From Holacanthus passer (Eukaryota > Chordata > Actinopteri > Pomacanthidae): a stretch of DNA of 64,000 nt. Location: positions 8,616,501 through 8,680,500 of the forward strand of contig JAFREQ010000030.1 in the NCBI GenBank assembly GCA_025331565.1. The letters run 5' to 3'. The notes under the pieces were generated by a model that was not told where the DNA came from, searched no databases, and was given only the letters and a program-made list of their open reading frames with translations. Positions within the stretch are counted from its first letter, which is position 1, and every line of letters begins with the position of its first letter. The translations under genes and the position numbers were made by a program. Positions 1 through 12,034 of the stretch are shown piece after piece.

Positions 1-587
1 GGCATTCACATGCCAGTGTAAACAGTAAGTAGAGGGCTGCTTCTTTCGTTGCAGAAAATACTACAGAGGAAGAAGAGCAATGGCGATAAGTAAGATCAGA
101 GATTGCTTTACTTGGACCGATGACAAGGTGTAAGTGTTACACACATATTATATATGAGTATAAGGCAGTCGTGGTGACAGAAATATGTTGGACTCATAGC
201 AAAAAAATATGGCAACATGTTAGAGTGGTATCGGTAACTGAAGCATTGTCCATCACAAGAGGAAGCCATGGTAATCAGATAGGAGTAGCCATACGAGAAG
301 GATTTGCTTTAAAACTGGACACTTGTTTTCATATTTCTAAATAGTTATTTTTGCTTTCTATTACATGCTACAGGTAGAGTACCAGGGCTGGTACCAAGGC
401 AACAGATAATATTTTTTTCCTGAAAGTAGGACAAAAATCATGAGGCAGGGAAATGTGACTGCTCCTAATAGTGTCTTCCTGGATAATACCACTATTATTA
501 TAACACTGTAATATAACACACTGTAATAACACACTATAAGACAATGTGTTTTTATCTTTCTTTTCCATTATTGTATTTTCATCATTA

Positions 588-660
588 AGATAAGATATTC
601 CTTTATTAGTCCCACAACAGGGAAATTTGCATCATTACACATACAAATATTGTACTAAAC
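588..660 (-). mobile_element. L2-like LINE 3' tail fragment
   Basis: On the minus strand this reads as a 3' end with the conserved 'ATTTCCC..GTTGTGGGACTAATAAAGGAATATCTTATCTTA' pattern, here broken into its parts: a stem-like block, an AATAAAGG block and a TATCTTATC tail. Only the last ~70 bp are present, the usual 5' truncation of a LINE. The same tail occurs many times in this window. Confidence 0.7.
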
Positions 661-1224
661 GCTCTTCAATTAACTAGAGAATGCATTGTCAAAAAGCTGA
701 AAACAGGACTGTTTTTTGAATCATGAATAGCTAGATTTTTTTAGAGATATATGGTTCTCACATGACAGGCTGTTGTTTTTCTTCTGGAAAAGGGTCATGT
801 GATATGGTTGTGATGAATTAGGGAAGGACACATTGTGATTGATAAGACCCAGTCAGAAAGTGAACAGGGGTACTGTGCCACTGTTTCCAAATTCTCAGTT
901 TCTGCCTGTTCAGACTAAAACGCAAACAAGGAGATTTCAAACTAAGAGTTTTCAAGACTGTTTCCAGGAGTCTCAATTTTAGGGGTTCTAAAACATGGGA
1001 GTAGTGTGGATGCTAGGCGTAATTGTAACAAAAACATTAGTGCGGACGTATTCTAAGCACTGACAAAGGAAGGATGTCCCTGTGCTCAACACCTGTGATA
1101 ATACCTACCTTCTGAACCTTTAGCGCTCTAGAATAACATTTTGGTTTTTATGCAGCCAATAATTATGGAAATTATACAGCTGATGATCATCAGCATTAGT
1201 TCAGCTGTCTATCAATATGATTAT

Positions 1225-1278
1225 TATTATAAGATAAGATAAACCTTTATTCGTCCCACAGTGGGGAAATTTGCAATT
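1225..1278 (-). mobile_element. L2-like LINE 3' tail fragment
   Basis: This is a minus-strand copy of the same tail (TTTCCCCACTGTGGG, then GAATAAAGG, then TTATCTTATC). It is followed by an AT-rich low-complexity stretch (1276-1320). No coding part is attached. Confidence 0.7.
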
Positions 1279-1451
1279 ATATTATTATATATTATTATTA
1301 TATATTATATATTATTTATAGAGACCCAATAATTCCCATCATGAGCAAGCACTCAGCGACAGCAGCGAGAAAAAACTTCCTTTTAACAGGCAGAAAACAT
1401 GGAAAAGAATGAGGCTCTAGGTGGGCAGCCATCTGCCTTGACCAGTGGGGC

Positions 1452-1470
1452 TGAGAGAGAGAAAGAGAGT

Positions 1471-1508
<38 letters not shown>

Positions 1509-1512
1509 CACC
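1452..1512. repeat. (GA)n / (GACA)n microsatellite
   Basis: An imperfect GA run passes into GACA units. Overlapping leucine/serine-rich ORFs on the minus strand (1316-1796) are artefacts of this repeat and flanking pyrimidine-rich DNA. Confidence 0.85.
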
Positions 1513-3949
1513 AGGGAGCAGAAGGAGAGAAAACATGCAGTAGTACAATCCACAAATCTAATAATAATAATATAATAATAATATAACAATATAATGTGTT
1601 GAGCAAAAAATGTGTTTGGCCTACTAACACAGACAGGGAGTGAAAGAGAGAGATGGAACGGGGTGGGAAGGAGAGGAGAGAGAGAGAGAACTTTTAAGTG
1701 GACACAAGGAGAATACAGACCCCTACATGACTTGGTAGACAGAAGCTTAGATTGCTCTCTTGTAACAACATAATAGACAGTTTGTGAAATAGTCACATTT
1801 TACAATTTAAATCTAGGATTCATGGGCACGAATATTCTATTTGAAGGTTGTGCTAAGTGCTTACTTGTGCTTACACCTCTCAATTTTGCCACACTCTCCC
1901 AACCCCTCACCCAACCCATCCAGTTCTGTGGTTGTGTGACTCATTGCATGCTGACAGAATCACCCTATGGGCAGCTGAAAGAAAATGGTACAAATCAAAG
2001 CACCCTGAGGACCTCCTTGCCTATCAATTACTTCTCTTACCTTTCTATGCCTGCTTATCTGCAGCTAAAAGCTCTGTCTTTCAATTCAAAATTCAATCAT
2101 CCATTTCCAACCCCCAAAAAACTCTTTTCTATCTTCCCTACCCTCCTTGATCTTCCCACTCCCCCACCTTCTTGCCTCCCTTCTACCAAGCAACCAAGAG
2201 ACCTTCTGATGTAAACAATTACAGACCTTTTCTCTATTCTGCCATGTCTTTTCAAAACACTCACTTTTCAGCATATCTAAAATTATCTAAAGTTTGCACA
2301 GCATTTCAGTGGCCTGTAGATGTTTAAGAATACAGCTCAACAAGAGGAATTATTATACAAATTCCAACTCTTGCATTGCATCACAAGTGAGACAAATATA
2401 TAAAAACTGGCTGAGAACATGGAGGTGGATAGGGGGAGAAAAATTCTGAGTTGAATGGGGGTAAATTTGGTCTAAGCAGGGCCAGCTCTTTCATTTGGTT
2501 AGTGAGCTCCAGGAGGAAGGTGCCAGCCAGCCAGTAGCATCTCAAATCTCAGGCTATCACCCATCCTCCCATTTCTCAGGGAAATAAACCAAGAAATCCA
2601 AACCATGACAGATCTCCTTTGAGATTCAGTTTACAAGATTTTGATTTAACAAGACTAATATTGGTCTCCCATTTGGGGATGACTCCTTCGAATCAATGGC
2701 AACATTTACGGGTAAAACTGCATTTTTCACACACCATCAGTGCATACGCTGGAAAGGCAATTAAGACAAGGGGTTCTCCAATTACAAGATACAGTCCATT
2801 TGTGGGTTCACAACTCTGTGCACCAGGTACCAGGGTCATTGTTACAAGCCATCTAGTTTTTATATAAAAGAAAGTTAACCACATTTTCAGTAGGTGTCCA
2901 TCAGGGTCTTGTCATCAACTCTGATCTTCATAGACAGGATCTCAAGGCACAAGGAGTGAAGGAATTCAAGTGTCTCAGGGTCAAGTATAAAACGGAGCAA
3001 ACTTCCTTTGGAGTTTTTTTGTGGGAATATTCAACTTGTAGGAGACTCTAGGGTAGACCCAGAACACCCTAGAGTTATTATATCTGGCTTGGGAGTGCCT
3101 CTAGTTCCCTGTAAAACATTGCTGGAGAGTGGGACATGTGGACTACCTTGGTACTTGCTGCCACCCCACCCTGGATAAGCAGTAGAAAATGGATGGATGG
3201 ATATTTATCATATTATATATATTAAATATGTGTGTACAAGGCATCTAACATTTGCTCAGACCGTGTGCTTTCTTACTCAAAGGGTGGACTCAGAGATGTG
3301 CTCTGTGTCTGTGCGTCTACTGCTATATTTAGTTGCCCTACTTGAATGACCTTGTTCTTTACTCTAGGAATATAAAGTCCAATTTTATCTCCTCTCTGGG
3401 TATAATATTGCATTAATGTGCTTTATATTCTGCATTAATGCATACATCTATGTTTGTTGCTCATAAAAAGGCTTTGAGCTGACATCCACATATATGAATA
3501 TGACTCGACCATGAAGAATAATCTTTTATAATTCCCTGCTCTATTTTAGTGTAACTTCATGCCTTGGTTTGAACGAAACTTCACCCACTGCAAAATTTTG
3601 AGACTTCTGAGGCTGAGGGGGGGGCTGATCTGTGAAAACTGGAGAAGTAGCTCCAGCTCAGAGATGTGTGCAGGCATTGAGTTTGCTACATTTGACAAGT
3701 TTTCTTAGTTCTTTTAGCCTAATACACAAACAATTAAATGCCACAGTCATATAAAGGCATACACAATAGCCATCACAAATTTACCTTTTAGTCTTTTAGT
3801 CCAAATTGGCTCTCTAGTCTGGTAGTTACTGCTCACTGCTGTGGGCGTGTGCTTGGTTAGCTTGCTGAACTTGCTTTCACTCGTTCTTTTGCTGAGGGGT
3901 GTGTACTATACTAATGACTGCAATAATTAGAGGACATTGAATTTCTTTT

Positions 3950-4172
3950 AAATTTCATAATCCTTTGGCCTCAACTCATCCCATTGAACGCCAACTCTCG
4001 AGTAGTAAGAGTGCGTTCTATATCCATTGTGAAAAATCGGGGAAATTATTAGCTAACCAGCTGAGAGGACTCAAAGCAAAGGGGCATATTACAAATATTA
4101 AAATGGAGGATGGTAACGTTACTTCAGATCATGCGGAGATTAATGACACATTCAGGAATTACTTTTCCTGAA
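3950..4172 (+). mobile_element. L1-like LINE ORF2 fragment (linker region)
   Basis: The frame starting near 3965 contains 'SAFYIHCEKSGKLLANQL' and 'GNVTSDHAEINDTFRNYFS'. These match the region between the endonuclease and reverse transcriptase of fish L1-type LINEs, where a loss-of-linker 'GKLLA' motif and a 'T(S/D)..EI...F..YY' motif are typical. The fragment stops at the fold-back hairpin at 4143-4180. It is about 70 residues of a protein usually over 1000. Confidence 0.6.
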
Positions 4173-4180
4173 TGTGTCAT
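4143..4180. repeat. Perfect 16-bp hairpin (fold-back)
   Basis: The arms at 4143-4158 and 4165-4180 are exact reverse complements (left arm ATGACACATTCAGGAA) around a 6-base loop. The hairpin lies exactly where the L1-like reading frame ends, so the right arm looks like an inverted copy of the last bases of the fragment. Confidence 0.9.
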
Positions 4181-4384
4181 AATGCGAGTTGGCTAATTGG
4201 TTGCTAGGCTAGACTGCAAACGCATTTTCCTGCCACTTTTACTTTTTTGTCCCTCCATAAAATAAGTACTTTTCCCCAATTTTTTGGACTATAACAATAC
4301 TGCCGACCGATCTGGAAGACCTAGAGGATTATATCGACGCCTGTTTCAACCGCATCTGCACCATGAACGGAGCAAAAAAAAAAA

Positions 4385-6020
4385 AGGCAGTTAATAACAC
4401 ATCCAAATCAAAATCCAAAAGATCCCGGCCATATCCAATAACACACGTACGCTCTTTAACATAATAGAATATTCATCCCAACAACAAACACAAACTATCA
4501 TTGCTACACTAGATGCAGAAAAAGCTTTTGACAAACTTCTTCGCTGGATGAACCTCCTCTCCATATTAGGCCGGATCGCAACAATAAAAATGTCAGTACT
4601 TCCTAAAGTTAATTACCTCCTCTCTATGATTTCAACTCAACCCTCACTGTCTTGGTTCAAATCACTTGATTCTATCATATCAAAATCTTACTGGAAAAAC
4701 CAATCACCAAGAATCAAACTCACAACTCTTTAAAAACCAAAGGCACAGGGAGGACTCGCAGCACCAACTTTCTTTCATTATTACTTCGCAAATCAGTTAC
4801 AATACATACACATACAAATGGATCCATCCCCATCAATCAGACAAAACATGGCTAGATATAGAACAGACACTTTGCAAAAACATTTCCATCTCTGATTTCA
4901 TTTCTTAATCATTCAATTAAACACCACCAATGTTTCAAAGTAATAACAATATCATTTATATCATTTATATTTAATCTGTTCATTCTGTTCAATTCAAGCA
5001 CAATATTTCATATTTGATATTCAATATTTCACATTTAATTCTGCTATAGACTACTGGTCATATATATCATATTCATCTCATATTCTCAGGTATATCCGTA
5101 AAGAATCCCGTGTAGATTTGGTAAATTTGTTTAATTTGTTAAAATTGTAAATACTTTTTCAGCTTGTTTATACTCTTTTTTTACTTTTTTACTATTTTAC
5201 TTGTCTATCCCCTTGCTGCTGTGCAATGTAAATTTCCCCACTGTGGGACGAATAAAGGTTTATCTTATCTTATCAGCAGCTCTGGCAGCCTGGTGGAAAT
5301 TTTATAAAGCGACAAATTCCACATTAGGCCCATCTAAGTTCACTCCGATATGGACCAATCCTGACTTTCCCAGCAACAATAAACCACTTCACCTCCACTC
5401 ATGGTCAAATAAAGGGATCACTCACTTACAGCACATCATTCAGAAAAACACACTGGTTCCATTCACTCACTTGGTCCAGGAGTTTGGCATCAGGAGCAAC
5501 CAATTTCTTGAATACTTACAACTCAAATCCTCAATTCAAGCCACATTCGACATTAAAACTACTAACCTGAGTCTCCCACCTTCATGTACAGATTTAATCA
5601 ATATCCAATCATCAAAAAAACTTCTCTCCAAAATATACAGAATCATTACATATTCAGATAAAACACTCTACATAACGAATATAAAATGGGAAAATGACTT
5701 AACAATTGCTCCTGATGCCAACTTCTGGAACCAAATGCCAAAACATTTATCTCACGACAAAAAATGCAAATCTACAGTTAACACAATACAAGATTCTTCA
5801 CAGGACACATTACACAGGTCAGAAAATGTTTAAAATTCTTTTTGGCTGCCACATTCCCTTTTCTCCTTCTCTCTGCTTACTTGGCGACACCTCAACAATG
5901 AATCTGGCAAGTCCCAACAACAATAAATTAATCCTCATAGCCCTAACTATCACCAAGAAACCACACAAAACGGTGCCTGACAGAGCGGTCACCCCTTTCT
6001 ACATCCTTGGTTGGCTGAAT
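4385..6020 (+). mobile_element. L1-like LINE fragment, interrupted by an L2-like tail
   Basis: Translated pieces include the reverse transcriptase motif-A region 'TLDAEKAFDKL' (~4507-4540). A deletion then joins it to 'LGRIATIKMSVLPKVNYLL' and 'KPKAQGGLAAPTF' (4565-4780). After an insertion at ~4912-5275 comes the ORF2 C-terminal region 'WWKFYKATNSTLGP', 'KLLSKIYRI', 'KWENDL' and 'TLHRTHYTGQKMFK' (5275-5860). Motifs B and C, which carry the catalytic YADD-type residues, are missing and there are frameshifts and stops, so this is a dead copy. Family placement (L1/Tx1-like) rests on the C-terminal motifs. Confidence 0.7.
4912..5275 (+). mobile_element. L2-like LINE 3' UTR inserted in an L1-like LINE
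   Basis: The stretch has the AT-rich 3' UTR seen in the other L2-like copies (repeated 'CAATATTTCA' units, 'TTACTGGTCAT', 'GTGTAGATTTGGTAAATTTG'). It ends in 'AATTTCCCCACTGTGGGACG', 'AATAAAGG' and TTATCTTATC. The L1-like frame resumes directly after the tail, showing a 5'-truncated insertion into the older L1-like copy. Confidence 0.75.
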
Positions 6021-6024
6021 TAAT

Positions 6025-6720
6025 TCCATTAAAATGAATATTCTCCCTAAATTTCTATACATCTTTCAATCAATACCAACCTTTACTCCTAAATCATTCT
6101 TTGATAGATTAGATTCTGTTATATCATCTTATATATGGAAGGGCAAGCGCCCTCGGCTACATAAGGTCCATCTCCAGAAGCCTGAGGGAGAAGGGGGTAT
6201 GTTGCTGCCTAATTTTCGTTTTTATTATTGGGCAGCCAATATCCGCTGTCTTACTTTTAGGTCATATTTTCATAATCGATCTGACTGCCCTTCATGGGTG
6301 GCAATGAAGTTGGGTTCTGCTAAAAACCTTTCCATTCCAGCACTTCTTGGATCTCCACTCCCTCTCCCACCAAATAAACTCATAGACAATCCAGTTGTCT
6401 GGCACATGTTGAGAGTGTGGTCTCAGTTCAGGAGACACTTTGGCTTCCTTGTTTTTTGCCTCTCAAGTCCCATTTCCGCCAACAATCTTTTTCAACCCTC
6501 CTTACTGGACCAAACATTTCCGGAATGGCGGAGACTGGGTATTGAGCACCTCAGAGACCTCTTCACGGATATTAGTTTTGTATCATTTGAACAACTGACT
6601 GAAAAGTTTAGTCTTCCAAAGTCTCACTTTTTTAGGTATTTACAAATAAGACACTTCCTCCGCTCTCAGATACCAAACTTCCCGGAACAAACTACCAGAA
6701 ACTCACTCTCAGTGTGGCCT
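6025..6720 (+). mobile_element. Second L1-like LINE fragment (post-RT region)
   Basis: A long open frame (6034-6741) reads 'MNILPKFLYIFQSIP', 'FDRLDSVISSYIWKGKRPRL', 'EGGMLLPNF', 'YYWAANIRCLTF' and 'WVAMKLGS'. This is the region just C-terminal to the reverse transcriptase palm in fish L1-type ORF2. It overlaps in homology with, but differs from, the preceding fragment, so it is a separate subfamily copy in the same orientation. It breaks off after 'SHFFRYLQIR'. Confidence 0.7.
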
Positions 6721-7734
6721 GTTCACGGCAGTCACACCTAACTTTGAAAGCAGCTGCAACACAAGTCTGCTTGCGGATTTCACCAAAGGAGCAACGTAGC
6801 CAGTTAGCACAGACCTGCTAACTGCTAACCAAGGAGCAACCAGCTTCCTCTGACCTGGACAACACCGACTACAACCTTCTCAGCTTGGATCTTCCACAAC
6901 CGCAGGATCTCAAGCCAACAAGCTTCCTCTTCCTAAAAGGACTGGTAACTACACTGGGCACAGATAGTAAGTCAAGCTAAGCTACACAAGGCTAAGCACA
7001 GGACTGTTGGACTTTAATGAACACGTGTTGTTTCAATAACTTGATATTGAGCTTCATAGGTTCATTGTTGTGGTGATACTAGGATTAGTTAGCCAAACTG
7101 TAAATTGATGTTACTTGTGCTTCACACTGACACAGGGTTTCGCATACTAACCTTCGCTTTACTAACCTGGCACCCTCTATCCCACACACATCACACCTAG
7201 ACACATTGCCTTTAAACAAAGAAAACACTCTCCCTCCCTCGGCAGCCATCCTTGGGTTCGGCCATCTTGTATGTATCCTCCCTTTTGTTTAGGCAATGCG
7301 GTTTGACACCTTTTGGAACAGCCTTCTTGTTGTTCTTCTTAGGCTAGTTATGTGTTTTGCTTTTGTTATCTTTAATAAATGCTTGGAAATATACATGCTA
7401 TGTCTTCAATGTGGTACAAGGGTGAATAATGTCAACCTCTACTCTACCAAGTACTCCAAAATCCTTCATTTTATGAGAATGAATCAACTCAGCTATCGTT
7501 TTCCCTTTTAAGGATGGTGCCCCGAGGGAATCTGATGTATTACTTTCTTACTGTTACTATTACTGTTTACTTTTGTCACTTTGTCACTTTATTTTCTTTT
7601 TCAACCTTAGTATAAGTGATAGTGCTTGGAGAGGCAGTGGCTGCTTTTGTTATAAACTTTTTATGGTGGCTTTTATGTTACTTTCTATACCATCTGTAAC
7701 TGAGAGCCACGCAGATCGGAGTGAGCCCATTGTT
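6721..7734. other. Unassigned non-coding stretch, possibly an LTR remnant
   Basis: No gene is recognised. The sequence has features reminiscent of a retroelement leader: a CA-rich stretch, 'CTTTAATAAATGC' (a polyadenylation-like motif near 7370), and 'TGGTGCCCCGAGGG' at ~7514, which could be a degenerate primer-binding site. I could not find paired termini or a target duplication. Confidence 0.25.
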
Positions 7735-9512
7735 TACACTCGGGAATAGCTGATCGCCCTGACTAAACATGGGGTGCTGCCCGGCGAGAGGCCCGCAATC
7801 CCGGCGGAGCTGTGGAGGAGACGCCACGGCTGTCGGCCAGGGCCAAGCAGAGGGCAGACAAGAGGAAACATAGACCGTCTGTTCCAGCAATTATAATGGC
7901 AAACATGAGGTCCCTGGGCAACACGATGGATGAGTTCAGAGCGCTGATTAAGACTCAGAGGGAATATCCTGAGTATAGTATCATGTGCTTCAAGGAGACT
8001 TGCAGTAAGAAGAAGGGAGGAGGGATTGCACTGTTGGTGAATGAGAGGTGGTGTAATTCCAGACATGTTACCATGAAGGAATGTTTCTGTAGCCCAACTG
8101 CTAGCTATGGGAATTCGTCCATACTACTTGCTGAGGGAGTTCTGGCTGCCATTGTTGTTGCTGTTTACATCCCCCTCATCAGCTGATGCGTGTGACATCA
8201 CTCACTCCACCGTCGCAAGGCTACAAACTAAGCAGCCTCATGCTTTTGTAGTGATTACTTGGGATTTTAACCACGTTTCTCTGGATAAAACCCTGCCAAC
8301 TTTTTATCAGTCTCTGGTCTTATTGTCAATAAGATGTATGCTGCTTCCCTAACAACAAGCCATGGATTACCAGGGACCTGAAAGACCTTCTGAACAAGAA
8401 GAAGAGGGCCTTCAGGTCTGGAGACAGGGAGGAACTGAGGAGGGTGCAACGTGATCTCAGGGTGAAGCTGAGGGAGTGCAAGGACTCCTACAGGAGGAGG
8501 CTGGAGGCCAAACTCCAGCAAAACAACACCAGGGACATGTGGACTGGAATGATCACTGGGTTTAAGGTGAGAGACAGGCAGCGAAATGGCAGCACGGAGA
8601 GGGCAAACGAGCTGAACTGTTTCTTCAATAGATTTAGCTCACAACCCTCAGCTGTCTCCTCCACCCCACACTGAAACCTCCACACACCCCAGCAGCCCCC
8701 AACGTGTTCACCCTCCCCCCTCTACCTCCTCTGGTGAGCACCGCAGGCTGGACCCCCCCCCCTTCAATGAGCACCCTCCCCGACTGACTGTGACAACTGG
8801 CCAGGTTAAGAGGCAGCTGGAGAGACTCCACCAAGGCTGCAGGCCCTGATGGTATCAGTCCCAGGGTTGTGAGGACCTACGCAAAATAGCTGTCTTCTAT
8901 CCTGTTTATTTTGGTCGCAGTAGGACTGCAGGACAGTTTAAGAGCTCTGGAGAGCTCCTTCAGCGATAGACTGCTTCACCCAAAGTGTGCGAAGGAGCGA
9001 CGATATCGCAGGTCTTTTCTTCCTGCAGCTGTCAGGCTGTACAACCAGCACTGCTCCCAATAGACTACACATCACCATCTGTGCAATACTCTTTTTTCAT
9101 GCCTGTATATTTTCATGCCCACATATTTATACTTATTCCAGATTCCATTTGCCATGCAATATTTCATTCTGTTATACTCAAGTGCAATATTTCATTTAAG
9201 TGCAATATTTCATCCAAGTGCAATATTTCATATTTCATATTTGATACTTAATATTGCATATCTAATTCTTCTATGCAAGATCAAATTTTACTGGTCATAT
9301 TTCTTTACTGGTCATATTTCTCATACCCATATTCTCATGTATATCTCATTACATCTGTATATAATCTCGTGTATATTTGTTAAATTTGTAAATACTTTTG
9401 AGCTTGTTATATTTTGCATTTTTTTTCTATTCAACTGTCCTATTGTCTTTGCGGCTGTGCATTGCAAATTTCCCCACTGAGGGCGAATAAAGGTTTATCG
9501 TATCTTATCTTA
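7735..9512 (+). mobile_element. L2-like LINE, internally deleted
   Basis: Order along the plus strand: start of the endonuclease ('PSVPAIIMANMRSLGN', ~7883); a shortened endonuclease with 'GGGIALLVNERW', 'VAVYIP' and a degenerate GDFN motif ('WDFNHV', ~8269); then 'KDLLNKKKRAFRSGDREELRRVQ' (8380-8450) and 'WTGMITGFKV' with a proline-rich linker to ~8830. The frame then jumps at ~8890-8935 straight to the last part of ORF2 ('SPKVCEGATISQVFS' in a shifted frame). The 3' UTR and the TATCTTATC tail end at 9512. The whole reverse transcriptase palm is missing although both ends are present. The endonuclease SDH motif is also lost. It cannot be autonomous. Confidence 0.8.
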
Positions 9513-9525
9513 TCTTGTTTACATC

Positions 9526-12030
9526 TTGCCTCATACCTGTGTCAGTGAGGTGCTACAACAACTGGCTGACCAGATAACAAATGTGGAACTAAAACATCCT
9601 GACTCCCTCCTCATTGTTTTGGGGGATTTCAACAGAGCAAATCTCAGTCATGAACTTCCTAAATACAGACAGCATATTAAGTATCCCACCGGGACGTTAA
9701 CATCCTGGACCACTGCTACACAACTTTAAAGGATGCCTATCGCTCTGTTCCCCGGGCAGCTTTGGGACTCTCTGATCAATGTCTGGTTCATCTCATCCCG
9801 ACTGTTACGGGCATTGGTAAAGCATTGGCTCTTTTGAGTTAACAGTGCTGGCTGAGGATGATGTCATCGGGGACTCCCTACTCTGGGATTGCCTCCTGTC
9901 CGGGGTTTCCTCCCTGCATCGTTTTTCGATGGCCAACCAGGTGACGCCAGCTGGCCTGCTCCTCCCTTCTGACCGAGCCTCTGCTCCAGTCCCCTCAGCC
10001 CTGGAAGTTATTTAAACTCTGTGTGCGATCGCCAGTGGCGGCTGTAATTTAATGTGAGCAGTCCGCCTCTGTGCTCCGTGCCTCTCATTCATTTGTTACT
10101 CGTGTTAAACTGGATCTCTGGGAGATCGCGTTGTGTAATTTGTAAATTGTAACTTGCCCGCAAGAGCTAAGTGAAATTGTGAGGAACTCGTGTGTGTTGC
10201 CCTGGGGCTGGGCTTTGTTAAGTGGGCCTACTAGTTTATGTTATTCAGTTATTCAGTCATTGTTTAATACGTCATTCTTTCGATTTTTCTCTTCATTCCG
10301 TTTTTAGTAAACAGTGGGGTGGGGTTGATTGGGCCTGAGTTAACTTCATTTTTATTTTATAATCCACTGCGGCTCTCCTTGTGTTTGCCTTGGTTGAATT
10401 TATCTTATTTTACCAATAAACGGCTTTCTGCCAACTTTTCCATCTTGGCGTGGTGTTGCTTCCCTTATACTCCTAGGCCTGCCATGTGGGTTGTAACACC
10501 AACCTACAGGCAGAAACTAAAATCTGCTAAGCCTGTAGTCAAGTCTGTGAGAAAATGGACCGACGAGGCAAAGCTGGAGCTACAGGCCTGCTTTGACTGC
10601 ACTGGTTGGAGTGTTTTGAAACTGCAGCTACAGACCTGGATGACCTCACTGACACTGTGACATCTTACATCAGCTTTTGTGAGGACATGTGTATACTGTC
10701 CTGTATCCTGTGGTCATGAAAACCTTTGAGAGACTGGTGTTAGATCATCTCAAGGACATCACAGGCCCCCTACTGGACCCCTTTGCAGTTTGCCTACCAG
10801 ACAAACAGGTCGGTGGATGATGCAGTCAACATGGGACTGCACTACATCCTGCAACACCTCGATTCTCCGGGGACATATGTGAGGATCCTGTTTGTGGACT
10901 TCAGTTCGGCGTTCAACACCATCATTCCAGACATCCTGTGCCCCAAACTCACCCAGCTCGCTCCACCTGTCAGTGGATTACTAACTTCCTGACAGACAAG
11001 AAGCAGCAGGTGAAGCTGGGGAGCATCACATCCAGCACCCAGACAATCAGCACTAGCGCCCCCCAGGGGTGTGTGCTCTCACCACTGCTCTTCTCCCTCT
11101 AAACCAACGACTGCACCTCAAGGGACCCATTTGTCAAACTCCTGAAGTTTGCAGACGACGGTCATCGGCCTCATCAGGGACAGTGATGAGTCAGCATACA
11201 GACGGGAGGCGGAACATCTGGCCTTCTGGTGCGCTCAGAACAACCTGGAGCTGAACACGCTCAAAATGGTGGAGATGACAGTGGACTGGACAGAGGAGCC
11301 CCCCTGCTCTGCACTCCCTCTCCATTCTGAACAGCATGGTGTCTACTGTGGAAACCTTCAGTTTCTGGGATCCACAATCTCCCAGGACTTAAAGTGGGAA
11401 TCCAACATAGACACCATCAGGAAAAAGGCCCAGCAGAGAATGTACTTCCTGCGCCAGCTCAGGAAATTCAACCTGCCTAAGGAGCTGCTGACACAATTTT
11501 ACACCGTCACTATTCAGTCTGTTCTCTGCACATCTATCGCTTTGTGGTTTGGATCAGCTACCAAACAGGACAGAGACAGACTACAATGGACAGTGAGGAC
11601 TGCAGAAAGAATCATTGGTGCAGAACTGCCCTCCATTCAGGACCTATACAGGTCCAGAGTCAGGAGTCGGGCAGGAAACATCGCTGCAGATCCAACACGC
11701 ACTGGACACAATATATTCCAACTTCTCCCCTCTGGTAGGAGCTACAGAGCACTGCACGCCAAAACAACCAGACACATGAACAGTTTCTTCCCTCAGGCTG
11801 TCTCTCTGATGAACACTTATCCAGTGAAATAACCCAGTAACAACCATTCACCTGTAATAATGTATTTTCATATTATTACATACCTCATTGTTTATATACA
11901 TACCATGGTCACAAAGTAAATATCATCTGCCAGCACAAACCATGAATACTATGTATACTGTGTATATTGCCATATCCACCTACCTCTTTTCTTGTATATA
12001 CTATATATTGTATTTATCTGCAATATTTCT
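9526..12030 (+). mobile_element. Rex1/L2-group LINE, nearly complete RT, split by a solo LTR
   Basis: This LINE carries endonuclease motifs 'VLGDFNRANL' (~9617) and 'LSDQCLVHLIP' (SDH altered to SDQ, ~9770), then a solo LTR (9803-10498), then 'YRQKLKSAKPVVKSV' continuing the same frame. After a deletion at ~10700 the reverse transcriptase follows: 'FAYQTNRSVDDAV' (10787), motif A 'LFVDFSSAFNTI' (10888), motif B 'APQGCVLSPLLFSL' (11060), motif C 'FADD' (11150) and the C-terminal 'FLGSTISQDLKW', 'LFGSATKQ'-like and 'RHMNSFFPQA' blocks. The frame 11149-11832 is open for 227 codons. Several frameshifts and stops upstream show it is inactive. A short 3' UTR is cut by the next LINE at ~12035. Confidence 0.8.
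9803..10498 (+). mobile_element. Solo LTR (696 bp, 5-bp target duplication)
   Basis: The element begins TGTTACGGG and ends GGTTGTAACA, giving the TG...CA ends of an LTR with matching inverted termini (TGTTAC/GTAACA). It is flanked by CCGAC (9798-9802) and CCAAC (10499-10503), a 5-bp duplication with one change. Removing it restores the LINE endonuclease frame. A TATA-like TATTTAAAC (~10009) and AATAAA (10415-10420) fit a U3-R-U5 layout. No internal coding region remains, so it arose by LTR-LTR recombination. A Gypsy-type origin is a guess from the 5-bp duplication. Confidence 0.8.
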
Positions 12031-12034
12031 GCAA

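Noticed and set aside
1316..1796. Long serine/leucine-rich ORFs on the minus strand
   Set aside because: They are translations of a GA/GACA microsatellite and surrounding pyrimidine-rich DNA, with no conserved domain.
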